NCBI GenBank assembly: GCA_037833965.1
Contig: AP031351.1
Span: forward strand, 15,822,501 to 15,886,500
Direction: 5' to 3'
DNA length: 64,000 bases
Source: Marchantia polymorpha subsp. ruderalis
Lineage: Eukaryota; Streptophyta; Marchantiopsida; Marchantiales; Marchantiaceae
Positions 34,216 to 45,391 of the stretch are shown here, one piece after another. Every line of letters starts with the position of its first letter. Within the stretch, counting starts at the first letter, position 1. The notes under the pieces are model-generated. The model was not told the origin of the DNA and searched no databases. It worked only from the letters and a program-made list of their open reading frames with translations. Made by a program: the position numbers and the translations under genes.

Positions 34216-35550
34216 TTATGACGAGTGCTTCGATTGGAAAGACTTCATTAGTGCAACCAGCTTCTCGACTCCAGCCTTCGGCATGGCATTGTAGATGGAT
34301 GCCCTCACACCACCGACAGAACGATGTCCCTTCAATTGGACCATTCCCTGAGCAGCCGCCTCCTTAATAAACTCGGCTTCCAGCTCTGGAGTTTGCATGG
34401 TGAATGGAACATTCATCAGCGACCGCACAGATTTCTCCACAGGGCACTTGTAGAAGCCGTTACTTCCCTCGATTGCATCGTACAGCAAAGAAGCCTTCTC
34501 GATATTTCTCTCCTCGGCTGCTTCCAGACCGCCTTGAGCCAGAAGATCGTCGAACACAAGGCCACACACATAAATGGGGAAGCAAGGAGGAGTGTTGTAC
34601 AAAGATTTGTTCTCGGCATGAATCTTGTAATCAAACATGGTGGGAGTTTGAGGTTGCGCATTTCCAAGCAAATCCTTCCGGATGATAACGATGACGACGC
34701 CAGCAGGACCAATATTCTTCTGCACACCTCCGTATATTATGCCAAACTTCGATACATCAACGGGCTTGGAACAAAAATTCGAGGACATATCGGCAACCAA
34801 AATTGCGTCACCGACATTGGGGTACTCTTTGAACTCAACGCCTTGAATCGTCTCATTTGCACAAATGTGCACGAACTTTGCCCCTGGAGTCAGCTTGATC
34901 TCGCTCTCTGAAGGAAGATTAGTATACTTGCCAGGCTTCCCAGTGAATGAGAGGTTAGCCTTACAGTACTTTTGAGCTTCCTTGTACGCCTTGTCTCCCC
35001 ACGACCCAGTAACAATAAAGTCTGCTGTATCCTCCGGAGTACACAAATTCAGTGGAATGGCGGAAAATTGACTCGAGGCACCTCCTTGCAAGAACAAAAC
35101 CTCGTAGTTCTCAGGAATTTTCAGAAGCGTCCTCAGATCAGCCTCCGCTTTCTGAATTATGGAAAGAAATTCCTTCCCACGGTGGCTCATTTCCATAACG
35201 CTCATGCCGCTACCCCTCCAGTTGAAGAGATCTGCTTGTGCCTGCTTGACCACATTAGCGGGCAGTGTCGCGGGACCGGCCGCGAAGTTATACACTCGCG
35301 CATCATTCGCGGTGTCGATGGACTTGGCGGAAGTCGATGCCGGCACCGTGGCCGTGCATCGGGTGACAAGAGATCCGGGAGCGGAACCTGATGCGCGAGT
35401 CTTCAAGCAGCTTGCCTTCAGCCTGGTCCCTCCGAAAGACGATCTCATCGCCACCGAAGGGGACTTCAAACTTCCCGCATTACACACGGGGACAGAGCTC
35501 AGAGCCATCGCTTCCTGCACCACACTCAAACTCACGGAGATAGCTGCCAT
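34216..35550 (-). CDS. PSAT: Phosphoserine aminotransferase, plastid
   Basis: A single-exon frame of 444 residues on the minus strand. It converts 3-phosphohydroxypyruvate and glutamate to 3-phosphoserine in the phosphorylated serine pathway of plastids, using pyridoxal phosphate. The catalytic core starts near residue 86 ([12 protein letters not shown]). [20 protein letters not shown] and TGSWGDKA bind substrate or cofactor, and the PLP-binding lysine is Lys278 in [11 protein letters not shown]. The end ([15 protein letters not shown]) is typical of the family. Residues 1-80 are rich in Ser/Ala/Thr with few acids, a plastid transit peptide. The frame is open 45 codons further upstream, but MAAISVS at 35,550 gives a proper transit peptide. 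The bases above it (35,551-36,100) are GC-rich and probably the leader and promoter. Confidence 0.96.
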   Translation of the reverse strand: MAAISVSLSVVQEAMALSSVPVCNAGSLKSPSVAMRSSFGGTRLKASCLKTRASGSAPGSLVTRCTATVPASTSAKSIDTANDARVYNFAAGPATLPANVVKQAQADLFNWRGSGMSVMEMSHRGKEFLSIIQKAEADLRTLLKIPENYEVLFLQGGASSQFSAIPLNLCTPEDTADFIVTGSWGDKAYKEAQKYCKANLSFTGKPGKYTNLPSESEIKLTPGAKFVHICANETIQGVEFKEYPNVGDAILVADMSSNFCSKPVDVSKFGIIYGGVQKNIGPAGVVIVIIRKDLLGNAQPQTPTMFDYKIHAENKSLYNTPPCFPIYVCGLVFDDLLAQGGLEAAEERNIEKASLLYDAIEGSNGFYKCPVEKSVRSLMNVPFTMQTPELEAEFIKEAAAQGMVQLKGHRSVGGVRASIYNAMPKAGVEKLVALMKSFQSKHSS

Positions 35551-36463
35551 TTCGTCGAGGACTCTCGGCGGAAGCGCTTGAACGTGCCTGTCAAAGAGAA
35601 GAGAGCTCAGAGAGCTCAGAGCAAGAGCGCAGAGACCTTCGAGGAGAAGATTCGCCACCAACACCGCTCTCCTTGAAGACCCCAAAAGAATTACCGCAAA
35701 ATAAGGAAAGACCTAAATTCCATCTAAAAACAGAAACGCGAAAGTGAAGGTCGCACAGGGACGGGCACTGTGTGCGGTCCTGGAGACGACGAAGCACGGG
35801 GCCAAACGCCAGAAGCAAATCGACAGAATAAAGCGGTGGTTGTTGGAGTAAGGGACAATTCGTGGAAGCCAAATTCCAGCTATTTACCGCGTGCACGGAG
35901 GAGAAATCACGAGTTGAAGAGGATCCACCGGACGACCTTTAACGATGTCAAAGAACGCAGTTACAGAAGAGATATTCGACAAATATCGAGCACTCGGAAA
36001 TCACAGCGAGCGGTAATCCAGGGCACACTAGGCGCGGGCAATTGTGCAGTACGGCTCTGTCTCTGAGCCCCGAACAAGTGTGATTTCAGTGACTGGGATC
36101 TTTCTCGCGATCTCTGCAACTTGCAACTGGCAACCTCCTGTCAACGGATCTGCCGCAATTGTCGCTTCTGCCTGCGCACGCGCGCTTTTGGCCCAGCATT
36201 TACAGCGCCCCCCTCAGGTGCGAAGCCGAGAATCTTCATAGAATATGCCCGTGGGCGGCACGGCCCACGAGGGCTGTGCGGTGGGTCGCAGACCCTCCCC
36301 GTCCCCGTGATGACCGAAATATTGAGAATTTCACATTTGGTTCTATATTCGACAACCCAAGAGCCCACATTGAGTATGCGGGCGAGTTGGACATACTGTA
36401 TGCCCAATTCGCCTTGACGACAGAGCTCACATGAGATCGAATCCCGCACGCCGTTTAGCACTA
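35551..36463. promoter_or_regulatory. Upstream region of PSAT
   Basis: A moderately GC-rich stretch between PSAT and the coding-like segment at 36.46 kb. It contains purine-rich GAGAGCTCAGAGAGCTC repeats near 35,600 that may lie in the leader. No defined element was recognised. Confidence 0.35.
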
Positions 36464-36645
36464 CTACCCAAGGCAAGCGTCAAGAATTTCAGGCACCAGC
36501 TCGATGAGAAAGGAACCGTTGTTATCCTGTGGCTTGGGAATTTGGACAGTGACAAATCGCTTAGCTCTTGGGAAGTGATACCCCTGAGGATCCGTCAGTT
36601 CTCCCCGGAGGAACCTTCTCAACACTGCATATGGCCTGTGGCCCT
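36464..36645 (-). CDS. Putative terminal exon, unassigned
   Basis: On the minus strand a frame of about 55-60 codons ends at TAG 36,466-36,464. It reads like a folded protein end (RRFLRGELTDPQGYHFPRAK, then VTVQIPKPQDNNG and LIELVPEILDACLG). An acceptor (CCACAG) lies at its upstream edge, and a lysine/glutamate-rich coding-like stretch (TRKRFEKNEEDD) follows just above it at 36,665-36,735. I do not recognise the family, and the exon structure is unresolved. Confidence 0.35.
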
Positions 36646-36739
36646 TTCATGCAGGGGATCTCACTGGTCATCTTCTTCATTCTTTTCGAAACGTTTTCGA
36701 GTGCCGAGGGTAGTTACAGCGGTGGATTCTGCCCGATTG

Positions 36740-38280
36740 CTTTGATGACGGTGAGCCGCAGTTTCGAGGTCAGCTTTTGAGGTCTTGGGCAGGCTGAGAC
36801 ACAGCACAGAGCAAGGATGGGCAACGGAGGTACTGTGATGCTCGACTGAGTGTGTAAGGTGTCATCTTTGAGCGAGCCAGCCGATCTTCCTAGTTCACCA
36901 GGCTCACCACGTGAGCCAGAGAATGGATACAGAACAGTCCCGCTCAGTGCTTTCAGACGATGGCGCTCAACTGACTGCCACATTTTAAGTTTGATGATAC
37001 CCTGCTCACGTCGATCATTTAATGGCTTTAAAACGTGGTCTACGAACGAAAATCACTAATATGGGGTACAACCATAGTCAGGACTTCCTAAGGATTCTGT
37101 GGGTAGAGAGGTGGGCAGGCTCTAGCGAATTCACATGTTGCCACAACCTTTACCTCCCTGTGGACGATCAAACCGGGGGACAAAAAGCACGAACTGATGC
37201 CCATCCAAATCCATTTCAGGGTATTACAAAGCATTGTGTGAGAGAAGGCTCCAGTTCGAAGTTGCTTGCGTACAGAACACACAACGAAATGAGCCAAGGT
37301 CTTCAGTGAGGATGTGTTTTCAACCTTCGTTTGTTTCGCTCTCTGTGAATGCTGCCTTCTCCTGGACGGCTGGATGGAACACCAACAACAACAACGTACA
37401 ATTCGCGAGATCCTCACAATGCATTTCGTAGTTCTCGCCCTGTTTGAGGACTGTAGTGCTACAGACCTAAACTTGCGATTGCGCTCACTCTCCTTACGGT
37501 CTAGACAGAGGCCTGGAGCAGAGACGACAGAAGAACTTCTCTTCACAAACTGCTAGAGCCTAAAAGTGGTCTGCTCTTTATTAAAAGTCGAAGTTTATCG
37601 ACATCCGGGTTTACTAGTGCGTGGGCTAAAACCTCAATCCGGTTTCCAGGTGCCCCAGCCGACGGGTAAGGTGGGTAAAGTACCAATCGGATCAATCATA
37701 GAAGCCTACTTTCTATGATCGTGCTGGTACAGAAGCAGATCAAGATCGAAATTGTAAACTTCCTTTGAGGCCTCATTTCCAACAACTCAAAGTCAGCTTG
37801 CAAGGCACTGCAGTCCTAAATGACTTCAATAATTTTCAACCAAACTAGAATGCTACTTGCAGATTGCAGGAATAACAACACTATTGACAAAGCTGTAACT
37901 GAGCACTGAACACTGAGCTTCTCGGAACAATAACACCTCTGAGATAATGTAACGTCGATTCATTTGACGCATCTCATAACCAACTGCATTCCGTCCATCA
38001 ATAATTTCGTGAAAACTGACGAGTACAAGCTCTACCCGTCGAGTACCCACTAACTAAAAACTCATGTCTTATATATTCATCCATAAGACAACAACGATAT
38101 AATGGACGCAATCAAACACAAACGCATCATAAGCAAGATTTCGGAGCTAGGGGAAGCATTGTAAATGAAATCGTTTTGAAGAATGGAGAGAAGATTCTGA
38201 CTCTGTTTCTCGTTTCATCATTAAAAATATGCCGCACAAAAACTCAGCACCAAGAATCTCAGTACAGTATTCACAGGACA
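36740..38280. other. Interval without a supported gene
   Basis: Several overlapping frames up to 152 codons occur on both strands, without recognisable domains. An inverted repeat of about 9 bases flanks 37,695-37,720. The right end is the 3' flank of RPL27A. Upstream exons of the putative gene at 36.46 kb may lie here. Confidence 0.35.
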
Positions 38281-38282
38281 AT

Positions 38283-38723
38283 CTATGCAGTGAGGATGAC
38301 GGCGCCTCCGGCATCCTTGATCTTCTTTTCGGCAAGTTTGGAGAAAAACTTCGCCTTGACCACCATAGGTTGCGTGGGGAGACCTCCCTTGCCAAGAACC
38401 TTGAAGTAGCCGTGTTGAGTAACATCTAACAATGGAGCGGCAGAGTCGCCGTTTGCTTTAGCCTTGATGTCCTCGGGGACCAAAGACCACAACTTGTCCA
38501 CGTTCACGATAGGGCAGTGGAATTTGTTCATGGTCTTGTGGAAGTACCTCATACCGACCTTTCCGAAATATCCAGGATGCCACTTATCGAACAAAATTCG
38601 GTGGTGGTGCATACCTCCGGCATTTCCTCGACCTCCGGGATGCTTTCGGTGCTTGCCGACTCTTCCATGTCCAGCACTAACGTGACCTCTCTTCTTCCTG
38701 TTCTTTTTCAGTCTCGTCGTCAT
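38283..38723 (-). CDS. RPL27A: 60S ribosomal protein L27a (uL15)
   Basis: An intact single-exon frame of 146 residues, the normal length for eukaryotic L27a. It is a structural protein of the large cytosolic ribosomal subunit. The N-terminus is the very basic, glycine- and histidine-rich extension ([23 protein letters not shown]..., then [10 protein letters not shown]). The [18 protein letters not shown] block, the LWSLVP segment and the C-terminal [20 protein letters not shown] helix are all characteristic. The start is unambiguous because a pyrimidine-rich, GC-rich leader precedes it. The promoter should lie at about 38,730-38,950. Confidence 0.97.
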   Translation of the reverse strand: MTTRLKKNRKKRGHVSAGHGRVGKHRKHPGGRGNAGGMHHHRILFDKWHPGYFGKVGMRYFHKTMNKFHCPIVNVDKLWSLVPEDIKAKANGDSAAPLLDVTQHGYFKVLGKGGLPTQPMVVKAKFFSKLAEKKIKDAGGAVILTA

Positions 38724-38899
38724 CGTGCCCGCCGCGACTCAAATTCGACCCACCGACGAGAAGCAAAATCCTTCAGCTGCGCAACCGCAGCGAACCTCAG
38801 GGAGAGAGAAAGAGAAGCTCTGCAGCTCCGATCTGCGTCTAGTCGCTGGGCTCCCTCTCCGCGTCAATCCAGCCGGCGTTAGGGTTTCTCCCTAGGGCC

Positions 38900-40600
38900 A
38901 ACGTGGCAGTGGCACAGACCGCTCCATTCCGAGTCTCCCTCAAGAAGCTTACAAATTAGAGAAGCTATTGCCCAAATCTGCAGCCTTCAGCACACACATA
39001 ATTGTACCCATCTAAGGGAAGTCGGAAATATTTCTCGCGGAATATTTCTCGGAAGAATAGTGGTTTGACTAAATTGCAAGAAGATATGGTCTAGGTTGGG
39101 ATCCACCCACATATATTTCTCCACATAACCTTCTCCAACTCATACTACACCAGCAGAAGTGAGACGCGGCATACAAAAATAACCGAAAAACTCAATCATT
39201 CGAAAGCAAATAGTAGACGGACCGCTTGCATTCAGTACATCAAATGGACCCTTGTATTTTTATAGATGAGAAACAAACAATCCAGTTTTTTTTAGGATAT
39301 GAGAAGAAGAAAAGCCAAGAAGAAGCTTCACCTGCAGTATTTATGTTCGGTAAGAAATTAAGGGAGGAAAATATAACAGGACTAAAAGCCGCGCGGATGC
39401 AGCTCGTTCTTTATGTCTTAATATATTTTTATGAACATAAAACAAACTTTTGCATCCGTATGACAGTTATATGAATTTTAAATTTAACGTCCAATTTTTC
39501 TCTTGTAAATGTTATGGTACATTGACAGATGACGGAAACTTATTCCATTATGTGGCATGTCATATTAAGATACTTCATCTCATTATCATGCAAGCGCATA
39601 CTGATGAGAGAAATTTCAAGCTTACTTTTGCTAAATTGAAATAGTCAAATTTTGAAAAATATGTCTTCTAAACGACTTAAACGGATAATGCATCTTTAGA
39701 ACACGAACTTAACGACATTAGATCAAAGATCATAGACACATGACAACATATCCAACAATTGAAAATAATTGCCAAACCTCATAGATTGTAAATCAAACAA
39801 CATTCTCAACTTACAACAAAACACATTTACATCTTTAGTTTCATGTCTAACGCAAATGGCTTCACAAGACTTATGATCACTTCGCCAATCACACAACTCT
39901 TGCTAACAACAATTAAATCTCACACCATCCAACAACAACCATTGATGACTTAGTAGATGACATGTTGGGTATAGATAGACTAATTACAACCCTTGGTATG
40001 CTTCTCACAGTACCTTGTGAAATTAACACATACTAGAAAATATAACACTTAACTGAACTCCCAATATATCAAAATGTGATTACTTCAAATTTTTTTCCTA
40101 TAATCGATGACATCCCCATAAATCTGTAACTGATTTGTTGGTTCCTAGTCAGACATATCAATTGGGATGATGAGTTGGAGTTGGAACGAACTTATCATCC
40201 CAATCGGCCTCCAAAACACAAACCTGCATGGTTATGGAAGACTTTCAGCACTGACTAGAAGATACATCATCCTCAATTTAATTCTCGAGTAAACACGATT
40301 ATATTTCAAAAACCATATTTACATTTAACAGATAAAAAATTGACTTTGCAAATCATTTATGAAACTCAAACATTGAAAGAGATGTAAACTGACCTCTCTT
40401 TTCTCAACGAGACGGAAGTAAGTACACGGAGTAACGCGGGGTCTAGCAAACGATCATCTCCACGTGATTTAGCTGTAGAGCGTTCATGGTCACTAGTCCG
40501 AAGGAGTTGGACATGGTCGGCATGTTCGGCTAACACAAGCAATTTGAGAGCGCTATACAGAACTTGTCTATCTCGAGGTCACCTGAAGCCATAGCAGTCC
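38900..40600. other. Interval without a gene
   Basis: Mostly AT-rich between RPL27A and the repeat at 40.6 kb. No frame longer than 82 codons and no recognisable motif. Confidence 0.5.
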
Positions 40601-40621
40601 ATCTGACGCTTGTACAGAACA

Positions 40622-40886
40622 AAGGCCAACACTTTACTTCAAATCTGGACCCAAACCAGACCATAACCATCAGCAGCGACCTATGCCCACCCATGCTATT
40701 CAAATTACGCCATGTGTTATGTGTATTACCCGGTTACACCAATTCTTGGCTGGACCCAATAAACACTCCCCACAGCATTACTTGTGGCCACCATGCCCAC
40801 CCTTGGAAAAATAATATCACCCAAAACCCATGGGCAAGGGTGGGTTTGGGCATGGGTATGGGCATCCCATGTTGGGCTCTGGTACA
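40622..40886 (+). repeat. Dispersed repeat C, partial copy 1
   Basis: The stretch from AGGCCAACA to ATGTTGGGCTCTG closely follows the central part of the two longer copies at 54,656-55,455 and 61,319-62,056. Shared features are ACCATAACCATCAGCAGC, CAATTCTTGG, and the CCCATGGGCA...GGGTTTGGGC palindromic stretch. Confidence 0.85.
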
Positions 40887-40899
40887 AAAGTATCGCTTG

Positions 40900-42398
40900 A
40901 TTAATTATTCATACGACGTCATATCGATCAAGGGTAACGTTCATGGTATTCGAGACACCAGAACTCATGAAAATGGGACGGGAGTGCTTGTGTCGTGAAT
41001 GAAACCTAGGGTGACAAGCTGAAGTTGACCGAGGAATTCGTAAATGTTGTTTATGGTGGTTTCAGCTACAGAGCATTTGCATCGAGCCTGTGTGCCAATT
41101 GGGCCTTCGCCGATGTCTACTGAAGCTGCCGAGCTCTCGAGAGTCACCACGTGAGTCATGCTCACAGAAACATCAGGGTTACTGCAAAGTCATCAACCTG
41201 TCTTATTCCATGATGGCAGGCATAAGGGAATCATCGTTTGAAGTTCTGTCAAGAATTCTAGCGCACTACACGACGTCGAGCGATTGTTTGTCGGAACACC
41301 TCTAACGAGACTGGGCCCTGTGATTAGACAGGCATGGAGGGATGCACGTGACTTCGATTAGAGGTGTTCGGTTCCTCCAAGCCCACGGAGCGGGGTTGAG
41401 CTCATCCTCAAGAAGTGAACGAAAAGTAGACGTGAATGAGTTTGGAGAGATATTACTCCGCTCGCAAATCCGTACGAAAGCTTCATCGTCCGCTGCCCAA
41501 ACCAATGTGGTGTCGGTCAGTCTCCTCGACTACGACCGCGCCGGACTTGATTTCTTACAAAACATGCAGAATTTTCTGGTTTCCTGGTGCGATCAGCCCC
41601 TGCGCAGATGAACGAATCTCGACTGTTGTGGTTTAGGAATCTCCGACAAACAACGCCGGAGATGAGGTCTCGGACGTTGGTGGATCCCTTCAGCAGATCA
41701 CTTGACAGATTCTGAGTACGCTCGATCCAAAGCGCGTGGAGAAAGGTCGTGACTTGGGGGACATCCAACTTTAACAAATGAGCAGGAGTGGAGGACTTTT
41801 CGTGTTGTCCCTTCAGATCAGTTGCGGGATTTCGCATCAGGAACGATATCCCTAATCAAAGCCTGTCTATGGCCGACTTTGTTCGACTTCCATAATTTTT
41901 TTTGGAAGCGCTACTGAAGTCTCGCGGTGTACATCCTGTCCTACTTAGAGGAGCTCGTCGATTTGGTGCCTGGCAGCTTGTGATGTACTGCCTTACCAGC
42001 ATTCGTAGTCAGACTAATTCGGAGGATGCAGCAGGGCTCGAGCGAAGTGCGATTGCGGACGAGTTTAACACTCAGCTTGCAAGGCTTCATCTTCTGGAAA
42101 GGACCAGTTTGGTGTTCCCAGCTCAGCTGTGAGTAGAAGCGGACCGTGGATCCGGGCGTCTGTTTTTATCCAGTGACAAAGATGACATGAGCTTCAGATC
42201 TCTCGAGGAGATCGATGTTTCCTGTCAGAGTTCGTGCGAATTCAAGCTTCGAGGTTTCAAGAAAAACCTTGCCCGACTCGTAAGGCTCGCCAGACGATAC
42301 GAAATCAGGGCTTTGACGGCTGCTGACGAATTTGAGTGGCTGACGATCGAGTTTGCTAGCTTTCATCCAGATCGGAGTCGATAAGGGAAAGGTAGGAG
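40900..42398. other. Interval without a supported gene
   Basis: Overlapping frames on both strands, none above 106 codons. Minus-strand frames at 41,302-41,505 and 41,517-41,837 have protein-like composition (for example FVRICERSNISPNS) but no domain I know. The right end is the probable promoter and leader of the next gene. Confidence 0.35.
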
Positions 42399-43505
42399 AT
42401 GGAAGGAGGGCTGGTGATCGAAAAGGAGCAGATTCGGTCGATCCTCTCCTACTCAGCGCTGGTGGACAAGCTGCAAGAGGCGTTCGGCAACGCGCGCAGC
42501 TACACCATGCCCGAGCGACATCACCACGACATCCACGCGAGGGCCGGGGGCAGGCTGCTGATCATGCCGGCGTGGTCAGCAGACTGGGGGCCCAAAGCGT
42601 ACATCGGGACCAAGCTCGTCACGGTGTTTCCGAAGAACGCCAACCAGGGCCTGGCGTCGGTGCTCGGAGTGTACGTGCTGGCGAGCGGGGACACGGGGCG
42701 ACCCCTAGCGCTGATGAATGGCACGGAGCTGACCCTGTGGAGGACGGCGTGCGTGTCCGCGCTGGCAGCCCGGTATTTGGCACGGGCCGAGCCTCGGCTC
42801 ATGGTCATGGTCGGAGCGGGGGCCTTAGCCCCGCACCTGATCCAAGCCCACATCGCCGTCCACCCGTCGATCGACACGATCATCGTCTGGAACCGCACGC
42901 ACGACCGGGCCACGGAGCTGGTCGAGGCGCTGAGGAGGCTGCCGTTGTTCTCCGAGTCGTTCAGGTCCGTGCATACGAGGAAGGACTTGGAGGACATCGT
43001 CCGCGCCGCGGACCTGGTGGTGTGCGCTACCATGGCCGACGAGGCTCTGGTTCGGGGCCGCTGGCTCAAGGCTGGCGTCCACGTCAGCCTGGTGGGTTCT
43101 TTCAAGCCCTCCATGAGGGAATGCGACGACGACGCCGTGACGCGGAGCCGAGTTTTCGTCGACGCGGACGCGGCCGTCTGCGACGCCGGCGAGCTGAGTG
43201 GTCCTATCGCCCGCGGCGTCGTCTCGAAGGCCCACGTCGTCGGCGACTTGGCGGCGTTGGTGCGCTCCGACGTCGACGGGCGACGGTCCCCCGACGACGT
43301 TACGCTCTTCAAATCCGTGGGCTGCGCTCTCGAGGACCTCGCGGCGGCCCAACTCATTTACGAAACGGCCGTCTCGTCCCCTCCGCCGTGCTCCCCCTCT
43401 CCCTTCCCGTCCTCCACATTCGTCCCTCGCTCGGCCCGATCCGACCAGCCGACACCTCCCACTCCGACCCCGAACGAAATCCAGTGTCCTCCCGAGGAAA
43501 GTTAG
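42399..43505 (+). CDS. Ornithine cyclodeaminase/mu-crystallin family protein, SARD4-like
   Basis: A single-exon frame of 368 residues. Residues 1-325 match the family: GRLLIMPAW, the lysine in AYIGTKLVTVFP (about Lys72), NGTELTLWRTACVSALAARYLAR with the conserved Arg-Thr, the Rossmann dinucleotide motif VGAGALAPH (139-146), NRTHDRA, VVCATM and HVSLVGSFKPSMRE. In plants the characterised member, SARD4, reduces dehydropipecolate to pipecolate, an immune signal precursor; the substrate here is inferred. Residues 326-368 form an extra Pro/Ser-rich tail. The frame is very GC-rich compared with its flanks, and a long alternative frame overlaps it. MEGGLVI at 42,399 is the only start giving a family-like N-terminus. 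Confidence 0.85.
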   Translation: MEGGLVIEKEQIRSILSYSALVDKLQEAFGNARSYTMPERHHHDIHARAGGRLLIMPAWSADWGPKAYIGTKLVTVFPKNANQGLASVLGVYVLASGDTGRPLALMNGTELTLWRTACVSALAARYLARAEPRLMVMVGAGALAPHLIQAHIAVHPSIDTIIVWNRTHDRATELVEALRRLPLFSESFRSVHTRKDLEDIVRAADLVVCATMADEALVRGRWLKAGVHVSLVGSFKPSMRECDDDAVTRSRVFVDADAAVCDAGELSGPIARGVVSKAHVVGDLAALVRSDVDGRRSPDDVTLFKSVGCALEDLAAAQLIYETAVSSPPPCSPSPFPSSTFVPRSARSDQPTPPTPTPNEIQCPPEES

Positions 43506-43824
43506 TAGGCGCCCTGCGAAGGAGGTGGCTTAGATCAGTTCTTCATCTTTCGGTGTCCTGTGCCAGTGGTCGATAGAAAGGTCGAGGGAGAAGGGAAAGT
43601 TGCCTCCACGAGCGAAGGATGGTGAGCTAGTGATTGAGAGAATGGGTGCTTCGAGAAAGGGAAAGGTGGTAGGGAGGGAAGAGAAGCCGCCTATTTGCAG
43701 GTGGAGATATGGGTGCTGTGGTTACGAGCACGTGCGACTGCGATCGCCTGGACTAGCGTACCAGGTTTGGATGTTGTAATGAAATGCTCAATACTTGAAA
43801 AGTCTTGGATTGTATGAATGCAGC

Positions 43825-43881
43825 GTGACACATTCACAGCTCTGGCTCTATCTAGGTAGGCCAGAGCTGTGCATGTGTCAC
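43825..43881. repeat. 22-bp near-perfect hairpin downstream of the SARD4-like gene
   Basis: The arms 43,825-43,846 and 43,860-43,881 are complementary at 21 of 22 positions around a 13-base loop. It sits about 320 bases after the SARD4-like stop codon. Confidence 0.85.
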
Positions 43882-45391
43882 TACTTGGTATGTGCCTTGG
43901 CCCCTGCTCACAGATGACGGATTTCTGTGCCCGCGCAGATTTTTCTCTCGCTCTCTCTTGTGGCAAAGCTTGGATAAGTCTTGAGTATCGTTGATTAGCC
44001 ATTAATCTCAGGTGGACTGATTCACTCCATCTTGTGTTGAATGGAATCATGTCGGTCAATGATTGAATGTGCCCCATCGAAGTAACACAAATGCTCTTAA
44101 TAGTCGTGCAAGTGCAGAGCTAGCCCCACAAATTTGGAGATACTGATGTTGGGCCCTCTGTGATCCTTCATCGCGGAAGCGAGAAAGACCTAAACGGAAG
44201 TAACCGCGCACCCAAAACGTCGATTAATGCACGAAGCTAAGTGACAGTGATAATGATGCCTTTGTAATCGGCATGACTTGCTTGATCATATCATCACGCC
44301 GCAACATCTCTAGTAAACCTCTAGACTATCGGCTTTTACGCAGAGCAACGCAAAGTTATCCGGACGAGAATTGGAAAGCTAAGTCGAGCAATCCCTCCGT
44401 TCATCGTGATAGAGGAGGAAAATATTGTTCGGCATTTTGTGATTTGCATCAACTTTCAAATCATCGTATAGGCCCTTTGCAAGAACTCACTCGGAGCTGA
44501 ATGACGATTTTTTGCACCGTTGAATCCTTACTCGTGGTAAGAGTTGTACACGTCCACTGCCGCAGTGTTTATTAAAGCCAGTAGCTTTCGGGGGTTCAAG
44601 ACGAAAAGGGTGACGTCAATGGTCAAACGGAGCTCATGTAACGTGTCCTAATTAGCGTAAACTCTCACGATATTGTAGGGTTATATTCATGAGCGAGAGG
44701 TGATCTGCATTGTGAGCATTTTTTGTTGTAGACGACTCAATACTACTAGTACTTTGAGCTCTATCGATTTTGCGCCAGCGGGGCCCATATCAAACCGCGC
44801 CAGTGCCAAATTACAAGTTCAACAATAACGTAGGGAATTCAATAGATCGACAAATAGAAGGATGGAAGTGGAACTCAACTTGTACACTGATGGACGCTGA
44901 TTCGAACACTTCGAGCTTACAGGAACCATCTTGTGAAAACAAGGAGTCGAACGCAGGGCTGATGATAAGTCTTATCGCGTTCAAAACTCAACGCTGTAGC
45001 GGCCCATCAACCGAGACATATCCCTCTCTACACACAATACCGTAGGCGGTCCCGGACACGAGTTGACCTCAGAACAAAACAATTGTGTGCAATGGGATAT
45101 GACTTACACCCTGATTACGAGTGTGGGCCCGCTTAAAGGGTAAAGCGGGCCATTAGCCACCAGCTGGTACTCTCAAATCTGCCCTGTATCCATGCAACAT
45201 GTGATACTCAATACTTCCCTGCGCTGTAGAACGAAATCGTATAGCAAAACACGAATTGCAGGAAAATTCTTCCGTAGCTGCTGCCATAGATTGCTTAGTT
45301 CTTGGACCAATGTCTTAAGCTCGCTGAACCTCAGACTCGACCCAATCTCTTCTTTTTCTTGAGCCTCATGCGAATCAACTCCCCTTCCGCC
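43882..45391. other. Interval without a supported gene
   Basis: A 128-codon minus-strand frame at 43,691-44,077 overlaps the hairpin and has no known domain. A short inverted repeat (GGCCCGCTT...AAGCGGGCC) lies near 45,128-45,152. The right end is the leader of the DUF1997 gene. Confidence 0.4.

Noticed and set aside
42399..43505. Bacterial horizontal transfer of the SARD4-like gene
   Set aside because: High GC and lack of introns are suggestive, but plants have their own members of this family; without a phylogeny the claim is not supported.
42353..43576. 407-codon frame overlapping the SARD4-like gene
   Set aside because: It is longer than the real gene but reads as Arg/Gly/His-rich noise; the 368-codon frame carries all family motifs.
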